Assembly (NCBI GenBank): GCA_016716905.1
Contig: JADJUS010000022.1
Coordinates: 1,289,501-1,353,500 of the forward strand
Direction: 5' to 3'
Length of the DNA stretch: 64,000 bases
Source of the DNA: Acidobacteriota bacterium
GTDB lineage: Bacteria > Acidobacteriota > Vicinamibacteria > Vicinamibacterales > SCN-69-37
Below the pieces are notes generated by a model. That model searched no databases and had not been told where the DNA came from. It saw nothing but the letters and a program-made list of their open reading frames with translations. A program made the position numbers and the translations under genes. This document shows, in pieces, positions 24,435 through 32,883 of the stretch (its first letter is position 1; every line of letters begins with the position of its first letter).

Positions 24435-26099
24435 ATGACCTCTCGCCGTGGCATTCGGCACCTCCGCGCACTGGCCGGACTGCTGGGCGCCGTGACGGCA
24501 CTCGTGCTGGTGTATTCGACGATTTTCCATCTCTTGATGACCGCCGAAGGGCGCGCCTACAGCTGGTTTACCGGCGTGTACTGGACGGTCCAGACAATGA
24601 CGACGCTGGGGTACGGCGACCTCACGTTCACACGCGATACGGGGCTCGCGTTTTCGCTGGTCGTCCTCCTGAGCGGTCTGGTCCTGCTCTTTGTGCTGCT
24701 GCCCTACACGCTCATTCAGTTCTTCTACTCGCCCTGGCTGGAACGGCAGAATGCCGCCCGTACGCCACGGGACATTCCGCCCGACGTCAGCAATCACGTG
24801 ATCCTGACGGCCTATGGGCCCGTCGAAGCCATCCTGATCCAGCGCTTTGATCAATACGCCATGCCTTATACGGTGATCGTCCCGGACACCGCACGCGCGC
24901 TCGAACTTCATGACCATGGTGTGAACGTGATGATCGGCCATGTCGATGACGCCGACACGTACCGCCGGGCCGGCATCGAACGCGCCGCATTGGTGGCGAC
25001 CACGCTCGGCGACGCCGTCAATGCCAACGTCGCGCTCACGGTGCGCGAGTGCTCCAGTACCGTCCCGATCGTCGCAACGGCGGCATTTGAGATGTCGGGC
25101 GACCTGCTCAAACAGGCCGGTTGCCAGAATGTGATCCAGTTGGGCGAGTTGCTGGGCCGCGCGATGGCCCGCCGGATCACGAGCGATGGAGGGCGGCCCC
25201 ATGTCATTGGCCAGTTGGATGGCCTGGTGATCGCCGAGGCGGCTGTGGCCGGCACCACCCTGGCGGGCCAGACGATCGGCAATGCCCGTGTGGGCGAGCG
25301 CCTTCACGTGAATATCGTCGGCGTGTGGGACAAGGGTGCGTATTCGCCGGGATCCGCCGGCCTCCTGCTCACTCACGACATGACCTTGTTGCTGTCGGGC
25401 ACCCAGAACGATGTGGACGCGTACGCCCGCGAGCAGCCACTCGGCCCCACCAACAGTCACCGCGCTCATCGTCGGAGGCGGGCGCGTGGGGAGAGCCACG
25501 TCGCGCGCCTTGTCGGCGGCGGGCATCGAGCATCGGGTGGTGGAACGGGAACACGTGAACGTGCCTGACCGGGCGCACTGGGTGTTTGGTGATGCCACGG
25601 ACCCCGCCGTGCTCGACTCAGCGGGCCTCGACACCGCTTCAAGCGTGGCGATCACCACACACGATGACGACCTGAACGTGTACCTGACGCTGTACTGCCG
25701 GTCGAAGCGCCCGGACATCAAAATCCTGAGCCGCTCCACGCACCAACAGAACGTAGCCACACTTCGCCTGGCGGGCGCCAACTTCGTGATGTCGTACGTG
25801 CCGATGGAGGCCAACGCCATCTTCGATGTCGTGCGTCACGGCAGCGTGTTGTCTCTGGTGGAGGGGCTGGAGGTATTCACGGTGCGCGTGCCGCGGGCAC
25901 TGACAGGCAAGTCCATCGCCGACTGCAACCTGCGACGCGAGACGGGATGTAACGTGCTGGCGGTGAGAGCGGCCGGCGGCGCGGCGGCGCCCCCGACATC
26001 AACGCGGCTCTTCTCGCCGATTCCGAACTGGTGCTGATCGGCGACCGCGAAGACGAGCGGCGCTTCTTCGAACGCTATGGAAAACGACCTCTGAGGTAA
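24435..26099 (+). CDS. Potassium channel with two TrkA-N/RCK modules, interrupted by two frameshifts
   Basis: From ATG 24435 the protein has one helix, a pore loop with the potassium filter TLGYGD, a second helix (LAFSLVVLLSGLVLLFVLLP) and a first RCK module (HVILTAYGPVEAILIQRF). A second Rossmann module (VTALIVGGGRVGRATSRALS) is in another frame after a break in the CCCC run near 25445. The frame returns after a C run at 25990-25994 and ends ADSELVLIGDREDERRFFER then YGKRPLR. RCK domains gate the channel by nucleotide or ion binding. The final KRPLR is encoded by a dispersed repeat (26082-26097). Confidence 0.85.
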
Positions 26100-26186
26100 C
26101 GCCAAGACGACCTCTGAGGTAATTACCGTCGCAAGTTATCGGTAATTACCTCAGAGGTCGTTTTGCTGTCACCTCAGAGGTCGTTT
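26082..26186. repeat. Four copies of AAACGACCTCTGAGGT (two direct, two inverted) forming a convergent-gene hairpin
   Basis: The copies lie at 26082-26097 and 26105-26120 on the plus strand and at 26148-26163 and 26171-26186 on the minus strand. The central pair forms a perfect 22-bp stem (26107-26128 with 26140-26161) and an 11-nt loop. The outermost copies encode the last five residues (KRPLR) and contribute to the stop codons of the two convergent genes (channel, stop 26097-26099; MobA-like, stop 26169-26171). Diverged copies are at 28181-28201 and 59333-59347. A bidirectional terminator formed by a mobile repeat is the likely role. Confidence 0.85.
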
Positions 26187-26761
26187 TACCAGGTCCGCGG
26201 GCCGATCGACGTCGCGATGCACGCCGGGATCAGGAACATCGATCGTCAGGAACTCGTCGCGTGAACGCTCCGCACTCAGCGTGGATTCCACCGGGGCCAA
26301 CAGGATGCGGGAGCGCAGCGTCGCGGAACACGCGATCGGGTGCCCCCGACGGCCGTTAAAACTCGCGCAGGCCGTCAGGCCCGACTCGCTCGCGGCCGCG
26401 ATTACTGCGGCCACGGTGGCCGGCTGCACGTACGGCATATCACCCGGCAGCAGGACGCAGGCGTCACCCTCCCCGGTCTCGGCGATGCCCGCCTGAATCG
26501 ACGAGAACATCCCGCGCGACGGATCGGAATTGACGACCACCGAGATCGGCAGACCCGCCAGAACGGCCCGCACCGCGGCTTCCTCGTCCGCAGACACCAC
26601 CACCACGCAGCGATCGGCACCGCCAGACAACAACGAAGAGACGGTCCGCCGCACCATGGGCTCGCCGTCAACCACCGTCAGGAGCTTGTGAGGCCGCCCA
26701 GGGCTTCCGCGGCGAATCGCGAGCCCTTGCCCGCTGCGGGCACCACCCCAATCGTCGCCAT
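26169..26761 (-). CDS. MobA/MocA-like nucleotidyltransferase, split by one frameshift
   Basis: The ATG at 26761 gives ATIGVVPAAGKGSRFAAEAL with the AAGxGSR nucleotide-binding loop. A one-base shift at about 26690-26703 is needed to join KLLTVVDGEPMVRRTVSSLL and the remainder (VLLPGDMPYVQPATVAAVI, FNGRRGHPIA). The GDMP and RRGHP segments are typical of molybdenum-cofactor cytidylyltransferase MocA and related NTP_transf_3 enzymes, which attach CMP or GMP to molybdopterin. Proximity to xdhC supports a cofactor role. The C-terminus KRPLR comes from the repeat described at 26082-26186. Without the frame correction the product would lose its nucleotide-binding loop. Confidence 0.82.
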
Positions 26762-26830
26762 TACCGCGGTGCCTGCGGGACCGTCAGCCGGGGCAACGGA
26801 CCTGATTGACAAGGCGTAATCACGTCCGGG

Positions 26831-28310
26831 ATGGTACCTGAAATGGCTGGACGACTGAGGACTCGCACATGGTGCGCCACGCTGGCGCTGATCGTGGCAT
26901 TGGGCGTCTCGGGAGGCATGGGTGCCCAACAAGGCGCCGATCGGTTCTGGGCGCAATGGCGTGGGCCCTTCGCCACGGGTGTGTCCCGCACCGCAACGCC
27001 GCCTGTCGAATGGAGCGAAACGAAGAACATCCGTTGGAAGGTGCCGATTGCCGGACGCAGTTCGTCCACTCCGGTGGTCTGGGGCGACCGGATCTTCCTG
27101 CTCACGGCGGTCGCGGCCGACCCCGCAACGGTGGCCGGCCTTGCGCCGCGTGGATCGGTCCCTGTCCCCAGCCCCCACAAATTCATCGTCATGGCCATCG
27201 ACCGGAAGACCGGCAAGACGGTCTGGGAACGCGTGGCGCGCGAAGAGACGCCCCACGAACGCCATCAGGAAAATGGCACGTGGGCTTCATCGTCGGCCGT
27301 GACTGATGGTGAGGTCGTGATCGCCACGTTCGAGTCGCGCGGGCTGCACGCCTACGACATGAACGGCACACGCGTATGGGAGAGGGATCTTGGCGACAAA
27401 CGCATGCGGAGCCAGTTTGGCGAAGGCAGCACGCCGGCACTGCATGGCCGCTTCCTCGTGTGCGTTTGGGACCATCAGGGCGAGTCATTTATCGTCGCGC
27501 TCGACAAACGCACGGGTGCGGAAATCTGGCGGCAGCCACGAAAAGAGATCGACACCTGGGCCACGCCCCTCATCACCACGGTCAACGGCAAGGCGCAGGT
27601 CATCACCGGGGCGATGAATCAGATTCAGGCCTACGACCTTGAGACGGGCGCACCCGTCTGGAACACGACCGGGTTCACCATGAACCCCATTCCGTCGCCG
27701 GTGGTCGAGGACGGCCTGGCGATTCTGATGAGCGGCTTCCGGGGCAACAGCCTGAAAGCCATCAAGCTCGCGGACGCGAAGGGTGACATCACGGGCACGC
27801 CTGCGGTGGCGTGGACCTACGAGCGCGACACGCCATACGTGCCGTCGCCGCTTCTCTATGACGGCGTGCTGTATTTCCTGAAGAGCAACAACGGCATCCT
27901 GTCGGTGTTCGACGCGAAGACCGGCAAGCCTCACTACACGTTGCAGCGACTGGACGCCACGCCGAATGTGTTTGCGTCTCCGGTCGGCGCCGCCGGTCGC
28001 GTCTACATCGTGGGCCGCGATGGCGCCACGGTGGTTCTGAAACACGGTTCCACCTTTGAGGTGCTCGCCACCAATACGCTGGACGATGGATTTGATGCGT
28101 CGCCCGCGCTGGTGGACGGCGAGCTGTTGCTTAAGGGCTATCGATACCTGCAGCAGCATCGCGAATCAGTGCCCGGGCAGAAAACGGGACCTCAGAGGTC
28201 GAATCCGCCAGCATCTCCCCGACGCGCGCTACGAGGACACGGCCTGTACTCAAGGCCGAGGCTTATCGCCCTGCCGCGCGAGGGTGCGCGCGATCGACAC
28301 CGTCCGATAG
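26831..28310 (+). CDS. Exported PQQ/BamB-like beta-propeller protein; true C-terminus uncertain
   Basis: A signal peptide (about 8-32, LRTRTWCATLALIVALGVSG) is followed by propeller repeats: FWAQWRGPFATGVS, PVVWGDRIFLLTA, KFIVMAIDRKTGKTVWERVA, YDLETGAPVWNTTGFT, VFDAKTGKPHYTLQRL. The family normally ends near LVDGELLLKGYRYL (about 28150). After that the original frame stays open to 28786, antisense to the next gene, which is not credible. The nearest stop in any frame is at 28308-28310 and needs a +1 shift near 28150. Two dispersed repeats (28181-28201 and 28240-28258) sit here. The start could also be ATG 26843. The protein is probably a periplasmic propeller of unknown partner. Confidence 0.75.
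28240..28258. terminator. Member of a small covarying hairpin family at a convergent junction
   Basis: CGGCCT (28240-28245) pairs with AGGCCG (28253-28258) across GTACTCA. On the minus strand the loop contains TGA, which is the stop codon of the CDP-alcohol phosphatidyltransferase gene (28250-28252). The structure matches the family at 35068-35091, 35098-35121, 40489-40512 and 54577-54600. No U-tract follows, so intrinsic termination is unproven. Confidence 0.6.
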
Positions 28311-29008
28311 ATCGCGGTGCCGATGGAACCGACGGCGATCAGGGTGACGGCGGCGGTGAGCACAGTGCCGTCGGGCCAACCCCAACGGGTCGCGACCGCC
28401 GAATCGGCGAGGGCCCCCAGGGCGAGCAGGACAAGACGTTCGGCGCGTTGCATAACGCCGCCAGTGCCACTGACGCCCACGGCTTCGCCACGCGCGCGCG
28501 TGTAGCTGACGAGCAGCGATCCGCTGATGGCCAGCACGGAGATCGCAGCGCCCCACGGGGTGGTCGACAGATACCAGGTCACGCCCACAAACGAAAACGC
28601 CTCGGCGAACCGGTCGAGCGTGGAGTCCATGAACGCGCCATAACGACTGGCCATGCCACGGGCCCGCGCAATGCGACCGTCGAATACGTCCGCCACCCCG
28701 CCAAACAGGATCGCCCAACCCGCAAGCGACAAGGCCCCTGGGCAAACGCGGCACCCGCACCGATGCCGAACGCCACGCCCAGGTAGTTGAAGACGTCGGG
28801 TGAAACTTTGGCGCGAACCATCACGCGCTCGATGGGGCCAATCACCCACATCAGCCAATCGCGGACCCAGAACCCGAGCAGAGCCGTGGACGATCGGCGC
28901 GCCACGTCGGGGGTCCCGCGGACGATTCCGGGAGACAACCGCAAACACCGGCATCGTGGCGACCACGACGACGAGCAGCGTCAACGCAAGGGTATCAATC
29001 AGAGTCAC
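28250..29008 (-). CDS. CDP-alcohol phosphatidyltransferase, frame disturbed at two homopolymers in the N-terminal third
   Basis: The signature D-G-x2-A-R-x8-G-x3-D-x3-D is complete in DVFDGRIARARGMASRYG followed by AFMDSTLD. Hydrophobic helices follow (TTPWGAAISVLAISGSLLVS). The N-terminal third alternates frames: MTLIDTLALTLLVVVVATMP in the main frame, then DVARRSSTALLGFWVRDWLM and VSPDVFNYLGVAFGIGAGAA in another, then back. The breaks are at GGGGG 28908-28913 and near GGGG 28735-28740. The enzyme transfers phosphatidyl (or a related lipid phosphate) from CDP-lipid to an alcohol in the inner membrane. It is the third gene of the acyltransferase/Tam41-like operon (14-bp overlap), which would supply its CDP-diacylglycerol. 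Confidence 0.82.
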   Translation of the reverse strand: MTLIDTLALTLLVVVVATMPVFAVVSRNRPRDPRRGAPIVHGSARVLGPRLADVGDWPHRARDGSRQSFTRRLQLPGRGVRHRCGCRVCPGALSLAGWAILFGGVADVFDGRIARARGMASRYGAFMDSTLDRFAEAFSFVGVTWYLSTTPWGAAISVLAISGSLLVSYTRARGEAVGVSGTGGVMQRAERLVLLALGALADSAVATRWGWPDGTVLTAAVTLIAVGSIGTAIYRTVSIARTLARQGDKPRP

Positions 29009-30044
29009 GTGGCCTTTGTCGCTGAGGACGATCGCGCAGATAACGGAAGACCCGCGGCCACAGGAAAATGAGCGGCCATCGTTGCTCGCGGGAAGTCAGG
29101 ACCATCTTTGTGCCGCCACTCCGTTCAATCTTCCGCACAATGTAGTCCAGCCAACCCTCGTAGAGTATGACGTGTTTGAGCAGGCGCACTGTGGCGCGGA
29201 CCTTGCTCAGGCGAAATGCCCATCCCACGCGCAGGCGATCGATCGCCGAGGCGCGGTCCTGCTGCCGATAGATGGTCGAGGTCTGCGTGGCCTGCGTCGC
29301 GGATCCGCGCGTCAGCGCGCCCTGTGCCACCAGGTGGTCGAGCAGCGGCGTGTAGATGGCGCACAGGACGTCACGCTGAGCAGCCACCAGAGTGCGGGCG
29401 TGATCACCAGACTCCGGCCGAATCTCACCCGCCAGTGAGCGCGAGAGCGCTGCCTGGAGAAACTCATCCACGGTGAACGTCTCGGGCAGCGACGGCCGGC
29501 TCCAGGTGTAGGTGGCCGCACGGCCTTCGGCAATGGCGTCGCCGATCGCCCTCGCACTCGCAGCATCCCGCGTCCACGTCAGCAAAACGAATTGAAACAG
29601 GCGCCCCAGAACAAAATGGTCGCGACGACGGGGTGAGCAGGCGCGGCGGAAGTCGGCGAGGGAAATGACACAACACTTGGCGCGCCGTTGCTGGGCGGGC
29701 TCGCCGGCTTCCCCGGCGCGATCGGCCACCGCAAGGATGTTGGGCGCGAGCACATGGGCCAGAGCGGTCGCCACCCTAGGTGAATACGACGTACCGACAG
29801 TGGCCGAGAGCGATCGATAGGCGTCGCCATAGCGGTCAACAACAACGAAAAAGTCGAAGGCGCTGTCGGCCCGCGGCTTGCGCCCTTGCGCGCGGGATCC
29901 GTAGTGGATGATGCCCACACAGGAAGGCCCGAACACCTGGGCCAGAAAGGCGGAAAGGGCCTGAGCGTCGGCCTCGACCGCATGATCCAGGCCCCAGCCG
30001 AGCGCGGCCGCCAGATCCCGGGAGGGCGGGGTTTCAGACGGCAT
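28995..30044 (-). CDS. Nucleotidyltransferase-fold protein resembling Tam41/Mmp37 CDP-diacylglycerol synthase
   Basis: The ATG at 30044 overlaps the acyltransferase stop by 11 bp and is preferred over an upstream in-frame ATG at 30086. The 349-residue protein has a polymerase-beta-type motif HYGSRAQG (47-54) with acidic residues Asp60, Asp64 and Asp70 (ADSAFDFFVVVD), and a long helical C-terminus ending LDYIVRKIERSGG and LTSREQRWPLIFLWPRVFRY. This arrangement recalls mitochondrial Tam41, which makes CDP-diacylglycerol from phosphatidic acid and CTP. The gene order (phosphatidic acid maker, this protein, CDP-alcohol transferase) fits that reaction exactly. The Tam41 assignment rests on pattern and context. 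A generic nucleotidyltransferase is the fallback. Confidence 0.75.
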   Translation of the reverse strand: MPSETPPSRDLAAALGWGLDHAVEADAQALSAFLAQVFGPSCVGIIHYGSRAQGRKPRADSAFDFFVVVDRYGDAYRSLSATVGTSYSPRVATALAHVLAPNILAVADRAGEAGEPAQQRRAKCCVISLADFRRACSPRRRDHFVLGRLFQFVLLTWTRDAASARAIGDAIAEGRAATYTWSRPSLPETFTVDEFLQAALSRSLAGEIRPESGDHARTLVAAQRDVLCAIYTPLLDHLVAQGALTRGSATQATQTSTIYRQQDRASAIDRLRVGWAFRLSKVRATVRLLKHVILYEGWLDYIVRKIERSGGTKMVLTSREQRWPLIFLWPRVFRYLRDRPQRQRPRDSD

Positions 30045-30879
30045 TGTGAAAGGGCCGGCCGGCGCGCATGTCGTCGAGCGTCTCAATCATTCGATTGCGC
30101 AGCGACGCCACAAAATCGGGAATCTCGGATTCCTCCGCCGGCGGCTGGAACGGCCCGATGATCCGCACGCGAATGCGCGTGCCGGCCGCTTTGGTGAAGG
30201 TGTCGGCCACGGTGCGAATGTGCCACATGCCGTCACCCACGATGCAATAGACGGGCAGTGGCGCATGCGTGAGGACGAGGCGAAGGCCGCGGATCATGAA
30301 GGGGAGAATCGAACCGTCCTTGCTTCGATGGCCCTCGGGGAAGATGAAAAACGAGGCCTCGCCGCGTTTGCAGCGGTCGGCGGCTTCGGCAATCGCATCG
30401 AGGTCGGCCCTGAGGCTCTGGCGTGTCTGGGCGATCAGGGGAAACCGGGCCATCCGGATGAAGGGCGAGACGCCCGGGAGGCCCCAGGCGTAGCGGCTCC
30501 GGGTGGGAATCAGCATCAGGTAGCCCGTGTTGACCTTGTAGGCGATGAGGGCGTCGAGCACCGACTGGTGGTTCATGATCACCACCCGGTTTTCCGGGCC
30601 GATGGCGCCATCAATGGAGATGCGGACCCCGGCGATGATTCGGAGCAGCACCAGAGGCGCGGCGGCCTGAAAGCGGCTCCAGGGGACGAGAAAACGCGCG
30701 GACTGGACTGGAAATACCCACGCCAGAGGAATTAGGATAAACCTTTGCACAAATCCCATGAAGAGAACGAGATACGCCAAATAGACCAGCATAAAGACCG
30801 CGCTCCTCGTCACACGCCACGCCGCGCGTGCCACACTGAGTAGCCGGGATTCGTTCAGGGTCGTTCGGAGAAGAGACAT
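30034..30879 (-). CDS. PlsC-type lysophospholipid (1-acylglycerol-3-phosphate) acyltransferase
   Basis: A long N-terminal helix (VFMLVYLAYLVLFMGFVQRF) precedes the HX4D motif NHQSVLDAL and the FPEGHRSKDG motif III of glycerolipid acyltransferases. The IVGDGMW region follows. The ATG at 30879 begins SLLRTTLNESRLL. An in-frame GTG at 30933 would add 18 residues. The enzyme would make phosphatidic acid or acylate a related lipid at the inner membrane. The 30879 start codon shares its CATG with the start of the divergent alpha-oxoamine synthase gene, so each gene's promoter must lie within the other's coding region. Confidence 0.9.
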   Translation of the reverse strand: MSLLRTTLNESRLLSVARAAWRVTRSAVFMLVYLAYLVLFMGFVQRFILIPLAWVFPVQSARFLVPWSRFQAAAPLVLLRIIAGVRISIDGAIGPENRVVIMNHQSVLDALIAYKVNTGYLMLIPTRSRYAWGLPGVSPFIRMARFPLIAQTRQSLRADLDAIAEAADRCKRGEASFFIFPEGHRSKDGSILPFMIRGLRLVLTHAPLPVYCIVGDGMWHIRTVADTFTKAAGTRIRVRIIGPFQPPAEESEIPDFVASLRNRMIETLDDMRAGRPFHNAV

Positions 30880-32194
30880 GGCAAACCAATCGGGCGCGGA
30901 AAGCGAGACAGCGGACCAACGAGGTGGCGACACCCCGCAGGCCGTGGCGACGACAGAGTACGACTACAGCAATTTTTACTATTCATCCAGCGACGACTTG
31001 TTCGCCATTTTTGGCCCCTACGACGACTGGTGGTACGGCAGCGCACGCAACAGCGGCTATTACCTGTTCTCGCAGCCGATGTCGACGCCCCCTGGCCCCC
31101 GCATCAATCTCGAAGAGCAGCTGCACCACGAGACGCTCAAGCTGTTCAACCTGGCATCGCATAACTACCTCGGCTTGTCCACCCACCCCGAAGTCATCGC
31201 GGCCGCCCACGCGGCGCTGGACAAGTACGGGCTGGGCGCGGCAGGCTCGCCGATTCTCAGTGGCACGATGGACGTCCACCTGACCCTTGAGAAAGAGCTG
31301 GCAGCCTTCAAGCACAAGGAAGCCGCGATGGTCTTCCCGACCGGTTACAGCACAAACGTCGGCCTCCTGTCGGCGCTCATGCGGCCCGGTGACTGGGTGA
31401 TTCTGGATCAGAACGTCCACGCGAGTATTGTGGACGGCGCGATCCTCGCCAAGGCGCAGGTGAAGTTCTTCCGGCACAACCAGCCGGCCGACCTCGAGAA
31501 GAAGCTGAAGGGCACCACCGGCAAACGCCTGGTCGTGGTGGAGGGCGTGTATTCGATGGACGGCGACATCGCCCGCCTTCCGGAAATGGTGGAGATCTCC
31601 AAACGCGCGGGTGCACGCATCCTGATCGACGAAGCGCACTCAAGCTTCGTCTACGGTGCGGAAGGCCGCGGCGTGGTGGAACACTTCGGCCTCGAGGATG
31701 AAGTGGACATCCACGTCGGCACCTTCTCAAAGGCGCTCGGCGGCCAGGGTGGCTACGTCGCGGGCTCGCAGAGCCTCTACAACTACCTGATGGGTTTCGC
31801 GCGGTCGCGAGTGTTTTCGTGCGCACTGTCACCGGCGGTCACGGCCGGCGTGCTGGCGGCCCTCCGGATCGTGAAACGTGAACCCCAGTTGCGCCAGCGC
31901 CTCTGGGAAAACGTGGCGCACTTCCGCAGCCTGCTGGCCACGGCCGGCGTTGATGTGGCCGAGTCCACGTCGCAGATCATCCCGATCATGATTCGCAACG
32001 ATCGGAAGATCCTGGGCATCGCGCAGAAACTGCAGAAGGAAGGGCTGTATCTGCAGCCCATCATCTTCCCGGCGGTGGCCAAACACCGGTCGCGGTTCCG
32101 GGTGTCGATTTCGGCAAGCCATTCAACGGCGGACCTGGACCGCGCCGCTGCCATCCTGATTAAGGTTCTTCGTGAAGAGGAGATCATCAAGTGA
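30878..32194 (+). CDS. Alpha-oxoamine synthase (serine palmitoyltransferase/KBL/BioF-like), PLP-dependent
   Basis: The 438-residue protein has a Tyr/Asp-rich N-terminal extension of about 80 residues, then the AOS core: FNLASHNYLGLSTHPEVIAA, YGLGAAGSPILSGTMDVHLT, IDEAHSSFVYGAEGRGVVEH, and the PLP lysine Lys285 in GTFSKALGGQGGYV. GGAG lies 7 nt before the ATG. AOS enzymes condense an amino acid with an acyl-CoA or acyl-ACP. The serine palmitoyltransferase reaction is favoured by the lipid context, not by a residue that discriminates it from BioF or KBL. It is the first gene of a tightly overlapped four-gene operon and is divergent from the acyltransferase operon. Confidence 0.9.
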   Translation: MANQSGAESETADQRGGDTPQAVATTEYDYSNFYYSSSDDLFAIFGPYDDWWYGSARNSGYYLFSQPMSTPPGPRINLEEQLHHETLKLFNLASHNYLGLSTHPEVIAAAHAALDKYGLGAAGSPILSGTMDVHLTLEKELAAFKHKEAAMVFPTGYSTNVGLLSALMRPGDWVILDQNVHASIVDGAILAKAQVKFFRHNQPADLEKKLKGTTGKRLVVVEGVYSMDGDIARLPEMVEISKRAGARILIDEAHSSFVYGAEGRGVVEHFGLEDEVDIHVGTFSKALGGQGGYVAGSQSLYNYLMGFARSRVFSCALSPAVTAGVLAALRIVKREPQLRQRLWENVAHFRSLLATAGVDVAESTSQIIPIMIRNDRKILGIAQKLQKEGLYLQPIIFPAVAKHRSRFRVSISASHSTADLDRAAAILIKVLREEEIIK

Positions 32195-32883
32195 GCGATC
32201 TGAAGCCCGGACAGGTGCAATACCTTTACCGCCATGCCATCGGCGGGTTCTTCGAATTCCCCACTGAGAACGCGCGCAAGCTGATCCCGCCTTTCATGTC
32301 CCCCGTCGAGCCTCATCACGGCCAGAGCGTGTTGTCGGTCATGGCCTTCGACTTCAGCGGCAGCTCGGTGGGCGAATACGGCGAACTCGTGTTGTCTGTG
32401 CCGGTCGCGCCGCGGATTACCCGCGGCCAGCCGATGCCACGCGCGGCGTTTTTTCCATTCCTCGTCGGCACCACGACCAAGGCTTCACGTGAACACGCCA
32501 TCAAGCTGTGGCACCTGCCGCACTTCATGGACGACATCCAGATTGAGTTCGAAGTCGGCGCGCACGAAATCACCGTGGCGGCCGCGCACGGCGGCAGCAA
32601 GATCCTGGACATGCGGATCACCGACTACGAATGGGAACCGGTGGAGCACTACTACCAGGCGTTTGAACACGACGCCACCGGCACCTACATGGCCACCATG
32701 GCGATGAACGCGCAGTTCAGCGAAAACGAGGAAGAGCGTGGGTCGATCGAGATCTACCCGCACGCCTTCACCGCCGGGCTCAACCCGGACGGCGTGAACA
32801 GCACACCGTTTCGCGAGTTGTGGATGCGTGACGGCCGCCAGACCTTCGATCCGCTCGAGACCATCGGCCCAGGCGGGGCCTGA
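32191..32883 (+). CDS. Acetoacetate-decarboxylase-superfamily protein
   Basis: The 230-residue protein starts at GTG overlapping the upstream stop (GTGA). The ADC fold is suggested by ENARKLIPPFMSPVEPHHGQ, SVMAFDFSGSSVGEYGELVL, and SREHAIKLWHLPHFMDDI, where true decarboxylases have RExxGYPKK with two adjacent lysines. Here a single Lys lies in IKLWHLP and the KK pair is absent. Superfamily members without the pair can act as aldolase/dehydratase or cyclase enzymes. Within this operon it may act on the keto-amine made by the alpha-oxoamine synthase. That substrate link is inference. Confidence 0.8.
   Translation: MSDLKPGQVQYLYRHAIGGFFEFPTENARKLIPPFMSPVEPHHGQSVLSVMAFDFSGSSVGEYGELVLSVPVAPRITRGQPMPRAAFFPFLVGTTTKASREHAIKLWHLPHFMDDIQIEFEVGAHEITVAAAHGGSKILDMRITDYEWEPVEHYYQAFEHDATGTYMATMAMNAQFSENEEERGSIEIYPHAFTAGLNPDGVNSTPFRELWMRDGRQTFDPLETIGPGGA

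Noticed and set aside
24342..25820. 492-codon minus-strand open frame opposite the potassium channel
   Set aside because: The sense strand contains the TLGYGD filter and two Rossmann modules, and the antisense product has no family pattern.
26678..26703. TGA in the MobA-like gene as recoding
   Set aside because: The downstream in-frame translation is unrelated to the family, whereas the shifted frame gives KLLTVVDGEPM.
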